64,000 nucleotides of DNA. Source: Bolinopsis microptera (lineage: Eukaryota > Ctenophora > Tentaculata > Lobata > Bolinopsidae). The stretch is from the NCBI RefSeq assembly GCF_026151205.1, contig NC_087080.1, forward strand, positions 16,467,337-16,531,336, read 5' to 3'. The translations under genes and the position numbers were made by a program. Positions 48,903-64,000 of this stretch are shown here, piece by piece. The notes beneath the pieces were generated by a model. It was not told where the DNA came from, made no database searches, and saw only the letters and a list, made by a program, of their open reading frames with translations. The stretch's first letter is position 1. Every line of letters begins with the position of its first letter.

Positions 48903-51900
48903 ATGAAACTTGAAGATTTTGTTAAACCAGATCGTTTAAATCCCTCTTGCCGTCCAACTCTGCTACGTCATGTTTTATCACATTTACTCTTTCTCGTCGA
49001 AGAAGCCAACACTGGTAGAAAGAAAAAACTTTCGATTGTTGATTTCTACCGTCCTGTTGCTGTTGACCTGCTTTCTTTGTACGATGTCACAGAAAAGTCC
49101 GAAGTTCGTAGAATTTCACCTACTATTGCTGGGTAAGTTGCATATTTTTATGCTTCATATTTGTTGTCAATATACATACATACTATCCGATCATAAACTT
49201 CATATCTGAGTGATTTTTCCGATTTGTTGATATCTATTCAGTTTCTGTTTATCCAGTTTGCATTTAGCGATCATGTCCGATGCGGGCGATGTGGATAATT
49301 GCCAATCGTGACTGATATTCATAATTTGTTCTATATATAATATATACTACTTAATATTTTGTGTTTATGCTTTATATTTCTTGTCACATTGGTTACGCTG
49401 TTTGTAATTTGAAACTATTACAGGAAAATCAAAATCATCAATACAAAACTTCGAGGTCTCTCAGTTAATACGGCAAAGTCTACGATGGACAAGTTCACCG
49501 ACAGTCTAAATGAACCTTTTGATGTCCTACCCAAGAAGAAACTTGAAGTTGAAGCCCCTGTGCAAGTTAATCTCATCACTCCTGCTCTCAGTGACGTTAC
49601 TACATCAGCATCATTGCAAGTAAGCACGTTTCAATACGAATACAGAATTATTTGTTTAACATAGCTTATTTATTTTAAAAGTTTATAAACTAAAATAATA
49701 TTAATACCATTGACTGTCAAATTATTAATTTTAATCTCTGAGCCGACACTGTAATTGATTGTTTGCAATGAACAATTTGAGATCACATAACACAACTTTT
49801 ATTTTCACTAAATAGTAGATAAATGCCCGGCCATTAATTGAATCACCGATCACGGATAATAATACAAAATATACTTATGATGTCAACGACAGGCTTATAT
49901 AAGCGAGGACTCGGCAAGCCAACACACTAACATTGACCCGAGAGATGAAAAGGATCGTGATTATCAACCAGCCTCTTCCAGTTCTTCTGCTAGCACTCCG
50001 AGAGTCACGGTGTCCACTTATCTGAACTGCAATCTGGATGGTATGGCAGCTGAGTTGGAAAGAAATTCTGCCGGCACGGAGTCGAATGCACGCACGTTAA
50101 CATTGTTTTGCAAAGAACTTTACAAGGGTGGTCTCCTGCAGCAGCCATATGTTGTTCCCCGGTCAAAACTCGAAAGCATCCGTGGAAGAGATGGGAAAAA
50201 GAGGCTTGAAGCTCTGTCTACTCGTTCTCCGTTAGGTTTGTACATAATATAATGTTTTCACCAGGTTATTTTTTAACTTTTGAACATGTTTATATTACCA
50301 ATTTTAAAAATAAACAGCGACATTAACTTTACCATTAGAATTAGTACGCTTTAGATTAAAAACAGCTATTTTGCAGCAATATTCTTTGACGGAAAGGAGG
50401 ATAAGAATATAAGGATGAGCCAAAAAGATGAAAAAGGTCACATACGACATAGTGTGGGGAAACGGAGCCACTACTCTGTGGTAGAACAGCCTGGTGCGAT
50501 CCCTTTGGGGATGTTTGTTCCTGAGCAATCGACTGGTAAGCACTAGATAAAGATTATACTTAGATGAATATATTTTTATACATTGCGATGTTATTTTGAT
50601 CATTGGTACATAATAAACGGTCTAACGACTAACGTTATATATGTCTCGTTCCATTTTAATGTTGCATTAGATTTCCGGAATAGGTTCTGCAGTTACAATG
50701 TTACATTTATGCCGATTCTTTGTTGATTACTTAATCTTCATACCACAGGTAAAGGCCTTGCTCTGGGATTGTGTAACTACTTTGAAAGTCGAGGGATAAG
50801 CACGGACAAAACATTGTGTATAGGTGGAGACAACACTAGTGTTAATTCTGGCTATCTGGTAAGTAAATAACTTATTTTTCATTTCAGATAAGGAACTTTT
50901 CATCTTTTAGCTGAGCATTGGATACTATTAGACAACCATTTCGTTCGTTAAAACATATTAAAATAAACAATTTTCAGGGAGGTGCTTTTCGAGAGTTTGA
51001 GGTTCTGCTACATCGAACACTCCAAAGAGCCCTGTGCCTCTTACACCAAGTGGAACTCCCCTTGAGAAAATTGTACTTTCACTATGGAGGAAGTACCAAG
51101 GGTGTGTTATTTATTTTAAATTTGAAGATATGTTATAGTATTTTAAAATAACAGTTCAGAATTTCCACAGTATTAAACATTCCTTATTACTATAACGATT
51201 GCAGGGATTTCCTCGATAACTACGCCAATAAATTTCACTTTACAATTAATATTATCATCGTTAATTCTTACACTTACACTCAAAATAACGTGTATATCAT
51301 TATTATATATCATTACAGCACCTGGTGACTTTGACGGACCTATGGGGCCCTTCATTATGTCCAACGAACTTTGGCTGAAACCAGTTAGAGTATTTAAAAA
51401 GATTGGCAAAGGTTTTCCTCGACTGCCCCAAGAGGTGATATATAATTTAAAATTGATATGGTTAATAATGGATAATCTTATTGTTAGATAGTAACTACGT
51501 TTATAATTTGCTGGGAAGATAACTTACTGAACCGTTTTGCAGTTCCATGTTTATCAATCATTGCGATAATGTTCGACAAAATCATAGAGCTCTTACCTAG
51601 CAACGTTAAAATTAATAACAATCTGTTTTTTTTCAGACGCTGAGTAAGATGTCAAATGATGCAAAACTTATGTATAAGTACTGCATCACTGTCGAGACTG
51701 GTTTACACGACAACTTCGTGTATAACGCGATAGGAAACTGCTCCACTGCTCGGTGGATTACGTTTGGGGCCAGAATCCTCCGATTTTACATTTCGGGGGA
51801 TCTTACCTACAACTCCCATATTTCGGAGTGTTTAGAGAGGATGGTCAACTTTATTGTAAATGTCTATTACAAGGTAAAAATCAGATTACAGTGCTGGCAC

Positions 51901-54900
51901 TTGTGAATTGATTGCTAATGTTTATTCAAATTTAAATGCTCTTACAATATTGATGAAAATCAGAGAATGTTCAGCCTATGTTTCCCTTAAGTACCGAAGT
52001 TACTCAGAATTTCTATTAAATCGGACTAAATCTCAATAGGTGTTTGCCAACATCAAGATGAAGAGCAGCTTAATAGACGCCCCAGCCCACCTATTTGACC
52101 AAATACGGTTCACAAGAGAACACTGCGAACCAGCAGAGCGTAAGGTCATATTCGAGTCAATACAACAGAACGGCTATATGGCTCATCCCGAGAGTGTGAT
52201 ACTCGCCATGCTAGGTAAGAATAACAACAACAAAAAATGAATACGGAAAGTGGGTAATATAGCTAGGCACACTTAAAATAACAATATGATACTATTACTA
52301 TCAGAGCAGTGAATAATCAGCTGGTAGTGGTATTCTGTGCTTACGTCCGAATTCTTGCGGTTATAAATTATAAATGTGCAGGTGCTCTTAGAATCACTTG
52401 ACTTTAACACAATATCCAACCAACAATATTTAGAATTAGAATTAGAATCAAATTTACACAGCAATACAATAAGAATAAAAATAATTTAAGAAGCTTCAAT
52501 CTGCTGTGCAGGACATTCAAGTCAGTCGAAAACTGTTATCAGAACACCCTTCTAGGGACATAAGGATATAGTATGTAAAACATAATGAGTAATAAATTAA
52601 TGAGTGATAAAATAAGATATGATTTAACAGTGAACTGTGGGCATGAAGGTAACAATTAAGATTACATAGATGCCCACTTTGGGATTACGTTAGTAATGTT
52701 ATTTACAGTTATATACAGAGAAGTATAGAACAATAATAGATTGGCAATGATAACAAATGGGAACGAATAAAGGAGATGTTTAAAGTTCTATACTTCTGGA
52801 AAAACCTAGGTCATATATAACGCAGGGGGCCTTTCCACCCGACAAAAACTCCAGCACCATAAAATTTGTTTCAGTTGTCACATAGCTAGAGTGTAGAAAT
52901 AGTCGAAACTATTGTTTATTTCATAGGATGAGACTCCTTGAATTACATCTGACATAAATTTAGATTTCATACATTGTGAGAATTTTACACTACATTCTAT
53001 AGTCCTTATGTTCTCTGGAATTGTATTCCAACATTTTGCACCTAAATATGTAAAGGTTTTGTGTGTTCTGGATTTGTGAATATAAAGGTTGCACCTCTCA
53101 GCATCACGTGATCCTCCGGATACATAAGAAAATTTATCTGTGAATGATGATGGTGCAGCCTCATTAAGAATTTTATACATATACGTTGATAGATGGAGTT
53201 GTCTTCTTAAGTGTAAGGGTAACCACTTCATATTTCGATATACATTTACTGATGGTTCCTGCCAATGTACATCCAGAGCAATTTTTGCTACTTTCTTGTA
53301 TAATATATCAAGAGAATTAAGTTTGGTTTTGGCAGCCCTACACCATATTATATCCAGGTAGTCAAATTGGGGGAGCATAAGAGCATTTACAAACATTTTT
53401 CTATATTTCAGTGGAAGAAGATTTTTCGACCTGTATAATGCCCCTATTCTTTTAGCAATTTTTGATTTCACATAATCAATATGGTCTTGAAAGTTCAATA
53501 AATTGTCTATCATGAGACCTAAATATTTTTGAGATTTAGTTTCTTCTATAAATAGGCATTCTTTTTCCAAATCCAGAGGGATTGACAACGTGTCCAGATT
53601 AGGTGATCTATCAAATACAATGAATGAAGATTTTGCAGCATTTAGTCTTAGCTTGTTGATTCTAAGCCATTCATACACAATTTTCATATCCTTAATTACA
53701 TTCTCATATATGCCTCGGGAAATGTTATCAAAATATAGTGCACTATCATCTGCAAATAAGTAAACAGTAGATTGTGTGCAATTTCTACTGAGATCATTTA
53801 TGAATAAACTAAATAGAATTGGTCCTAATATGCTACCCTGTGGCACACCTGTTTTAACAGGGAGTGATGTGCTTACATTACCACGTATTTTGGTGTGTTG
53901 CTTTCTGTCCCCAAGGTAGCTTTTGAACCACTTTATGACAAAGCCATCAACTCCATAATACTTAAGTTTTTTTAATAAAATATTATGGCTTACTGTGTCA
54001 AAGGCCTTTTTGATATCTAAGAATACAATTGCAGGTTTCTTCTGTGATTCCTTAGACGTAAATATTTTATCAAATAGATTAAGCATTAGAAAAGTGGTGG
54101 AATGATCTTTTCTAAAACCATACTGATGGTTGGTAAGCAGTTTATTTGTTTCAACATACTCTGTAAGCTGTTGGTTAACAAAATATTCTATGCAAGTTAG
54201 GGGGAGTATGGATATTGGCCGGTAGTTATTTGGATCATTAGGGTCACCAGTTTTAAGAATTGGAGTGACTGATGCAATTTTACATGCCAACGGCATTGTT
54301 CCACTTTTCATACTAAGGTTTATAATATGAGCTACTGGATCGATGATTTGGGGAATAATATACTTATATATTTTAATGGGCATGATATCGTTAATCGATT
54401 TATCTGATGGTATACTGAGTATATATTCTTTTACTTGTTCAACAGTCACCTCTTCGAATACAGAGAGTTTACACTCTGTTGGAGGCGGCATATATTCTAG
54501 GAAGTCGTCTGAATCCTTTTCCTTAATCGATTCTTGTATTATTGTACCAACTGTGGCAAAATGCAGGTTAACTCCGTTAACATTTAAGTTGCTTGGGGAA
54601 GAGCTACTTATTTTTCCAGGTAAGTTTGAAGCATGTTTGATAGTTTTCCAAATGCCTTTTAAATCGTTTTTTGCACTTTTCACAGTAAGGTCCTGAACAA
54701 TATTTGTACGTCTGTTTTCTTTGGATAATTTTGTCACATAGTTTCTTTGGGGACGATAGTTATCCCACGAAGTAGAGCATTTCTTATGTAGTTCACTTTT
54801 TCTGCATTTACATATTCCATTAATACAATTACACTTGAATTTGTTTAATTGTCCTAAACACTTTTTATACTTTCTGAAAAGCATCTTCTTCTTCCGTATT

Positions 54901-56771
54901 TCTGCCAACAGTTCTTTAGAGGGATTACAGAGAAAGTTACTATTACATTTTATCTGTTTAGGTGGACAGTAAATATCATACGATTCCTGGATGTGATGAT
55001 TAAGTCCATCTAGGGCATGGTCTACATTAGTACAGCTTAGAATATTACTGTAGTTGCTGCAGGATCCCAGAAAATAGCTTAAGGCTTTCAGATTGTTTAA
55101 GGAGTGGTCTCTGATAAGAACCTTCTGGAATTTGCTAGCTTTACTTACTTTAAAGTCGAGAACACATTTGAGAGCTTGGTGATCTCCTATTCTATCATCA
55201 AGTACTTTACACTCTATGAAATTAGAGTAACAGTTAGTCATGACAACATCTATTGTGCTCTGCGTTATCCTACCATCTAAGTTTGCAACTCTAGTAATTC
55301 CTGTAACAGTCTGTATCATTCCAAAGAGCTTCATTGTTATATCTAACTTTTTATAATCTAGATCAGATAAAGAGTTTTGGTTAACATTAACATCGCCAAT
55401 CCATATTACTTTCTTACCTTGAAGTTTTATCATACATTCAGTCATATAATCAAGGAAAGTATCTAGGTGACAAAAGTTTTGTGATCTGTAGAAGCAGCAA
55501 ATGTAAAGATTGGCATCCTTGAGTTGTATCCATATAGCTTCGATTTTAGAAATATCAGAGTAAGTTATATCTAAATTGAGTAATTTGTGGTTTACATTTT
55601 GGTTGATCAATATACCACACCCTCCTCTTCCTCTATCGTTAGGTCTATCACACCTTATAAAATCAAAGTTTAAGGGGAAGTTAAGTGTACTAGTGTCTAT
55701 ATCAGATTTAAGGTTTGTCTCATTAATTCCAATTATGTCAAGCTTTTCGCGAAATATTAGCTCCTGTAGTTCGAGAGTTTTTGCCAGATTAGTCAGGCCA
55801 CCCTGTATATTACATAGACCAATATTTTACATCTATTGTAAAAAACTTTATATACATATTTATTATCCAGGCGATCACAACAGAGACCATCGAGAGAAAG
55901 GAATAGGGATCGTAAAGAATATTCGTCGTTCAGAGGAGTGGGACAAGCACGTTGAAAGAGAGTCTGGCGTTCGGCGACCTAGACGAATCCGACATTTCAA
56001 GTGCCCGAAGATAGTCTTCAAATGTACGACATATTTTGAGATGGTCAGAATGAAAGTTGAGGTGAGTTTATAGAGCATGTATAACTATAGTGATATTGTA
56101 ATTATGCAATGGTTTGATTTCCAAACCATTTGACGATACTTTACCATGTTAAGTGACCATGTTAAGTGATCGGCAGACTTAGTAAGTCTGCCGATATTAT
56201 GCTTTTGCATCAAAATCTGACAAACGAAAAGTAAGACTGTGCGTTCATTCTACTGAACTAGCAGAATGCAGAATTTGTTAACTAATTTGCTGAGTCTACC
56301 TAGTCTGTCAAATATACCACGAACTCTGTCCCTGTTTCAGTTATATTATTATTACGATTTACCGATCAAATAACTAATTTGCCCTTCATTCAGAAAGAGA
56401 ACGGTCCGGTTCCAATGAAGATATTCTTCCAGACGTACGACAATGAGTGGGAGCGAGTAACGTGCCCTCCCCTCCTCTCCGTAATGTCAAGTGCTGAACT
56501 GGAAAAGATACGGGAAGACCCTCTGGTTTGTAGGATTCCTTGCCATAGTCAATCTGTGGAGCACACTGTCGCACTTGTGTCCCACGCTGTTCAACGACGA
56601 CGGACTGAAGACACTCAATTGATGAGTGTCCTCCAGATAGGAGCTGCACGGAAAGAGTTTTCGGGTAGAGTAACGCACAAGCGGTACAGAACTGATACAG
56701 ACTCGACTCCAAAGTCGAAGAAAGTTAAAGATACGCCCTTTAACAGGGAATTATTTAAGGATTTCGATTAA
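48903..56771 (+). CDS. Putative transposase of the 14-kb element (11 exons)
   Basis: Exons: 48903-49132, 49424-49619, 49893-50235, 50377-50535, 50749-50858, 50978-51101, 51319-51434, 51637-51873, 52040-52214, 55871-56061, 56394-56771; 2259 nt, 752 aa, no stop, all phases consistent. The start is a good CCCACCATG context. The protein resembles a family of unnamed animal proteins with GGDNTSVNSGY (D337), CLLHQVELPLRKL (C366, H369, E372), ARWITFGARILRFY (465 on), NGYMAHPESVILAML and PCHSQSVEH (676-684). I know these blocks as conserved but not as a characterised transposase fold. D337 and the acidic residues in the later blocks are candidate catalytic positions. The calling rests on context: the only intact gene between the arms. 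AATAAA lies at 56815-56820. Confidence 0.75.
52430..55830 (-). mobile_element. CR1-like LINE nested in the transposase gene's intron 9
   Basis: Inserted antisense in the intron 52215-55870. Boundaries are approximate: the 5' end is truncated at the start of the endonuclease domain, and the 3' end is marked only by a short TTCTAA repeat near 52433-52450. I found no poly(A) and no clear target duplication. Confidence 0.7.
52878..55826 (-). pseudogene. LINE endonuclease and reverse transcriptase ORF, 5'-truncated
   Basis: 982 codons open from just after an in-frame TAA. The APE-type endonuclease is first (E in IIGINETNL; VIWIGDVNVN; DRIGDHQALKC), then the reverse transcriptase with YRPISILPL, FLDIKKAFDTVSHNIL, GVPQGSILGPILFSLFIND and the catalytic YLFADDSALYF. 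The C-terminal thumb and end (FDYLDIIWCRA, WNTIPENIRTIE) are those of the CR1/L2/Rex group; there is no RNase H. No in-frame ATG exists near the beginning and ORF1 is missing, so the copy is 5'-truncated although the remaining frame is open. Apart from the missing start, no internal stop was seen. Confidence 0.88.
56169..56195. repeat. 27-bp palindrome in intron 10 of the transposase gene
   Basis: ATCGGCAGACTTA, one G, then its exact reverse complement. Directly upstream the phrase ACCATGTTAAGTGA is present twice. Confidence 0.85.
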
Positions 56772-57064
56772 TAGACTTAAGATTAGTGTAATCTATAAAC
56801 TGAAAGTAGATGTTAATAAACTTTTGATAGATAAGCACTTTTGGAAAATAGTATTACTATTATTATTGAAATACTGTTCTGATAATCAAAGTTTTGCAAA
56901 TAAATGAATTACGAAAAGAGTAGTTTTTAATTTTGTCATAGTATTAGCCAAAAACATGATTATACATTTTTTTGTAGAACATTAGAGCTTCGGTAACACG
57001 TCTGAGGCTCTAATAGCTATCATGAAGTTACCTTGAGAAATGTGTTAAAAGTGTCTTTTGAGCA

Positions 57065-60460
<3,396 letters not shown>

Positions 60461-60468
60461 TTGACGAT
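60461..60468. repeat. 8-bp target-site duplication of the 14-kb element, right copy
   Basis: TTGACGAT, identical to 46431-46438. Confidence 0.9.
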
Positions 60469-60600
60469 GTCAATCCGTCGAGATCGTTGCTTTGCGAAGC
60501 AGAGCAACGATCGTCGACGATGCGAAGCAAGAATGCTAGTTTGCGCGGCGCGTCGAAGCGGCGAAGTCCTCCAATTATATTACTGCTACCTCTTGTTATA

Positions 60601-60838
60601 CGTTGTATGACCCGCCGCGCACAAGTGCGCGGCTCCCCCTGTATGGTAAGAACGACATTACTGGGTAGCGCTCAGCCTGTCTGCTGTCATTCCGCCTAAT
60701 CTCTATTCGGTTTAAATGTTTATGAACATAATAGCCTGAGGTCCCCAGGTAAGAACGATTTGTATCACGTTGTGACCCCCACAGTCGTTTCACGATACAG
60801 GGGGAGCCGTGCACTCGTGCGCGGCGGGTCATACAACG
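60601..60838. mobile_element. Foldback element (MITE-like), 238 bp
   Basis: Inverted ends CGTTGTATGACCCGCCGCGC pair over about 45 bp with a few mismatches. TATA flanks both sides (60597-60600 and 60839-60842). An overlapping pair (60763-60796 against 60861-60900, core GTGACCCCCAC) can form a second hairpin with sequence to the right. No coding frame. Confidence 0.65.
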
Positions 60839-60899
60839 TATATGACAAAGAACGACTTAGTGAAACGACCGTGGGGGTCACGATGTGTCGTGATACAAG

Positions 60900-62170
60900 C
60901 AACTTCCACTCCTTCTAATTGTTATACAATAAATTCTACAATTCTAATTTTGTATCGTGATGGAGATCGGTGTCCATTCAACATTTTTACCAAGTTGTCG
61001 TTTGTTATAGAGACGCGCGCTGAGCTGGACTCGTCGACGGTCTTGAAATATAACATTTGAAACAAATATTTTACGAGTATCAACCGTTAAGTCGTTTGAT
61101 ATGAGAGATTATAACGAACATCACGCACTTTCTTTCGCCCCGTCAACCTATAACTAATTTATTAAAAAAGTGACAACCATACTTGTATAAACGGCAAAGC
61201 ATAAAATTGAATTTTTTTAAAAACTGAATTTTTGTTTAGCTGCAAATGCTGGGCTGTTCGTTTTCCTCTATATTGCAGTACAATAAGTAAATTAATCGAT
61301 TGACAATATCAACCCTTCCAAATCTTTACTTTGCAAAGCTGAAAGCAATCATGCAATGATAGTTGGTGCGGCAAAGTCTTCCAAATAAATTAAGTAAATC
61401 ACACAAAATGGCTAAATTGTAATTGTTTTAAATTTTACAGCACAGTTAAGTTTTTGCATGATGACACTCTTGTCCAATAGCTCTTGCACGCAAATGTAAA
61501 ACATGCCCCTCCCCCAGGTTCGTTTCGTTAGTTGCCACTGTTTTAATACTTTCAACACTACTATATAACAAATAATTTGAGGATGTCCAATATGTCCATG
61601 GCTTGCTAAAGTCAACTGCATCGGGGGTACTATGATGGTCCAGGGGGTGCTGAATCAGAAGACTGGCACGCTAACCTGTTAAGAAGTTAAGTAGTTGTAG
61701 TGAATAATGTTTCTGTTTGGAAATGTATAACTCCATTCACACCACAATCCACAATTGGACAATTGGACAACCCTGATTAATGTATAGATAGTGTTGAAAG
61801 AATTTTGAGCTTAAATCTTGAACCAATACTTCTGATAACTTTTGGGGCTGTGCTCCAAGAACAGGCTGACATATATATGGCTTATGGATTATATTTAATG
61901 TATTCTGATTAAATGATAGGGCTTGCCAGTCCAACCACCTCATATTTTTCATACTCACTCACTCTTGTCCCATGTGTCGTAGTCCGTCAGTCTGTTCAAT
62001 TTTTCAATCTTTTGAATCATTTTGACTAATCCAGTTTAAATACACTTTCATTGTTTTCCACAACGGAACATTTGAAATTGCTATCTGCTTTTCTTTCTTT
62101 CCAGGGAGTGTGCTGGTTGGACGTGAAGGTGCCCCCTGGATTGCCTGGTACCCCCAATTGCTTCTACGCC
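60900..62170. other. No gene recognised
   Basis: AT-rich sequence. A diverged copy of the segment right of the 14-kb element (60466-60585) is visible at about 61296-61395. The final 66 bp read in frame with the following ORF (LDVKVPPGLPGTPNCFYA) after an AG at 62103-62104, so the next ORF may start further upstream or be spliced there. Confidence 0.45.
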
Positions 62171-64000
62171 ATGAACGATACACCCACTGACTCTTCTCAA
62201 TCTGTTCCGGACCAGACTTCAACTACTACGGTTCCGGATCAGACTACACCTGCACCCACGACTCCTACCGTTATGGTGGAAATTGACGAAGTACTGAAGG
62301 ATGTTGAAAATATAATTCTTTCAGAATACCACGAATCAGAGGAAAATAAAGATTGTAGCAGCCTCCTTAGTTTCTTCTCAGGGTCTACCCCCCTTGACAA
62401 CTTCCTGTTGACTCACTCGCAGAGCCTGCGCTCAGAGGTAGATATCATTAAGCTCAACATCTGTAACATTCTAAAACTTGATGTGAACAAATTTGCAATC
62501 ATAACGCCATCTATGGTTAAGAGCTGCCCATCTCTTAAAAAACTCACCTTAGCAGAGGGTCTACTATCCCTGCTTGGCCTTGCAGAAAATGTCTGTGCTG
62601 TAATAAGTGGCAAGAGATGTGACCACGAGGTTAAGTCCCCTTCTTATTTGTCAGCCCCCTCCAGCATTCCAATGGGTCATACTACTTCTAACGAAAGCTC
62701 TATACACAAGTCCTTAGAAGATATTCAAACATCCATTAAAACCTTGAAAGACAATGATAGCCACCTTAGGACTCTTGACTCCATAAACACCAAGCTTGCT
62801 GAGCTCAAAGTTGATATTAACTGTTTCAAAAACAGCAGATCCTCAAACGTATCCACTCCTGACCTGCCCATGCCTCCTTTTATCATAGGGCCACCAGCAG
62901 CCTGTGAAACAGACCATGAACAGCTCCTGCTAGATGCACAGAAGCCTTCAAGTGCAGACGACCCTAAGTCTAAGCACATCATGTCTTATTTACCAGAATT
63001 CATTGATACAACCTTGAACTCTCAGCTATTAGATTTCCTTGCTCAACAGAACGATGATTTTGTCAAGAACACAGAAAACGGGCATGGAGTTATAAGCTTT
63101 GGTGAACGATATGATTACCCCGGGGCAAAAGCTGCTAAGCCCATATCAGAAGACCTGCCTGAAGTTCTTGCTGAACTTGCCTCAAGGATAAAGAAGCTTT
63201 GCCCTGAAACAGTTATTAATCAATGCCTGATCAACCGGTACAATGATGAGAGCAGTTTTCTCCCTAAACACTCGGATAACGAGAACTCGCTTGTGCATGA
63301 TAGTTCGATTTTCACTGTATCGTTAGGAAGCCAGTGTTCAGTTAAGTTCTCAATGAAAGGATCAGAAAGTGGGGAAGTCATTGAGACAATAGAGGGACGC
63401 AGTCTATATATCATGAGCAAGCAGTCTCAGTTCCTCTGGGACCACAGAATAGATAAGAGCAGTGAAAGGAGGGACGTGAGATTCAGTATAACGTTCCGCT
63501 ACGTGAGCAGCAGTAGCAATGCAACATTGATTATTGGTGACTCAAATACCTGGTTCCTCCGATTTGGTGCTGGAAAAGGGACATTCGGTCACAAACTGCC
63601 TGGAAAAAGACTTGAATGCTTCACAATAGATCAGTTAGACCCTGCCCTTTGTGTAGGATATAAGAATGTTGTAGTACACTGTGGTGTAAATAATATTAAG
63701 AGGGGAGGGGGTGATGTTAAACACTGGGCTAATGAGCTGACGAAGAAGCTCACGAATATTTGTGAAATTTGTCCTTACTCTAAAGTTATAGTTTCACCAA
63801 TCCTACCAACTAGGTCCTCCTGGCTAAATGAGAGAGCCATGGAGTTTAATAGTATATTGTTTGGGTACTGTAATACCAACGCTAGAATAGGAAATTTAGA
63901 TTTTGATAGTTTTGTCGATGAGGAGGGTCTACTGAACAAACAGTTTTGTAGGTACAAGAAGCCGGATGACCCAATCCACCTGGGGTCAAGCGGTATCTTC
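62171..64000 (+). CDS. AlkB-type dioxygenase fused to SGNH hydrolase, partial
   Basis: Open from ATG 62171 to the window end (610 codons, no stop). Residues 1-270 are low-complexity and helical without a recognised domain. A 2-oxoglutarate/Fe(II) dioxygenase of the AlkB type follows: HSD (H367, D369), the distal His in WDHRI (H425) and the RFSITFR signature (R437, R443). All metal and co-substrate residues are visible. An SGNH/GDSL esterase-like domain starts at IIGDSN (S458), with GVNNI and DDPIHLG (D600, H603) as later blocks. Esterase domains are known from ORF1 proteins of CR1-type LINEs, so this is probably the 5' ORF of a non-LTR retrotransposon and not a host gene. Its relation to the LINE at 52430-55830 is not shown. 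Confidence 0.8.
   Translation, partial: MNDTPTDSSQSVPDQTSTTTVPDQTTPAPTTPTVMVEIDEVLKDVENIILSEYHESEENKDCSSLLSFFSGSTPLDNFLLTHSQSLRSEVDIIKLNICNILKLDVNKFAIITPSMVKSCPSLKKLTLAEGLLSLLGLAENVCAVISGKRCDHEVKSPSYLSAPSSIPMGHTTSNESSIHKSLEDIQTSIKTLKDNDSHLRTLDSINTKLAELKVDINCFKNSRSSNVSTPDLPMPPFIIGPPAACETDHEQLLLDAQKPSSADDPKSKHIMSYLPEFIDTTLNSQLLDFLAQQNDDFVKNTENGHGVISFGERYDYPGAKAAKPISEDLPEVLAELASRIKKLCPETVINQCLINRYNDESSFLPKHSDNENSLVHDSSIFTVSLGSQCSVKFSMKGSESGEVIETIEGRSLYIMSKQSQFLWDHRIDKSSERRDVRFSITFRYVSSSSNATLIIGDSNTWFLRFGAGKGTFGHKLPGKRLECFTIDQLDPALCVGYKNVVVHCGVNNIKRGGGDVKHWANELTKKLTNICEICPYSKVIVSPILPTRSSWLNERAMEFNSILFGYCNTNARIGNLDFDSFVDEEGLLNKQFCRYKKPDDPIHLGSSGIF

Noticed and set aside
52040-52240. A retained frame past the exon 9 donor of the transposase gene
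   Set aside because: It stops eight codons into the intron, while splicing at 52214 to 55871 keeps phase and continues the conserved region.

Overview
The window looks like nuclear DNA of a multicellular animal. Its genes have many GT-AG introns, one is a rhodopsin-class GPCR, and the sequence is AT-rich with many minisatellites and many transposon classes. Two tandem relatives of the DD3-3 family (known from Dictyostelium and from cnidarians) fit a cnidarian or another early-branching animal, but the species cannot be fixed from the sequence. I found no tRNA, rRNA or CRISPR array.

Layout. 1-3775: a 46-bp minisatellite, then the 3' eight exons of DD3-3-like gene A (+). 4072-5497: a two-exon GPCR (-), with a decayed Mutator-like element (9-bp target duplication) just upstream of it. 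7919-35868: DD3-3-like gene B (+), 22 exons over 28 kb, encoding 813 aa with a signal peptide and one C-terminal membrane helix. About 13 of its 21 introns carry tandem repeats at a splice junction; many of these repeats contain the splice site itself. A Ty3/gypsy element with identical LTRs sits inside one of these arrays, and a 2.2-kb element full of TTGTCACA motifs sits inside another. 36342-42240: an unrecognised 11-exon gene (-, 728 aa) whose introns hold an hAT-type and a pogo-type non-autonomous element. 44932-46102: a 5'-truncated LINE 3' end with RNase H, poly(A) and a 13-bp target duplication.

46439-60460: the most striking object, a 14-kb DNA transposon with an 8-bp target duplication (TTGACGAT). 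Its inverted-repeat arms are 2.2 and 3.4 kb long, and their outer 0.9 kb is nearly identical. It carries an intact 11-exon, 752-aa gene that I take to be its transposase, of a family I cannot place. A CR1-like LINE is nested in one intron of that gene without damaging the spliced frame. 60601-60838 is a foldback element. At the right edge, 62171-64000 is an open 610-codon frame joining an AlkB-type dioxygenase to an SGNH hydrolase, probably the 5' ORF of a non-LTR retrotransposon.

Exon models were built by hand from homologous stretches, GT/AG sites and phase. The coding totals of the multi-exon models come out as exact multiples of three (gene B 2442 nt, the 11-exon minus gene 2187 nt, the transposase gene 2259 nt). 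This supports the models but does not replace transcript evidence.
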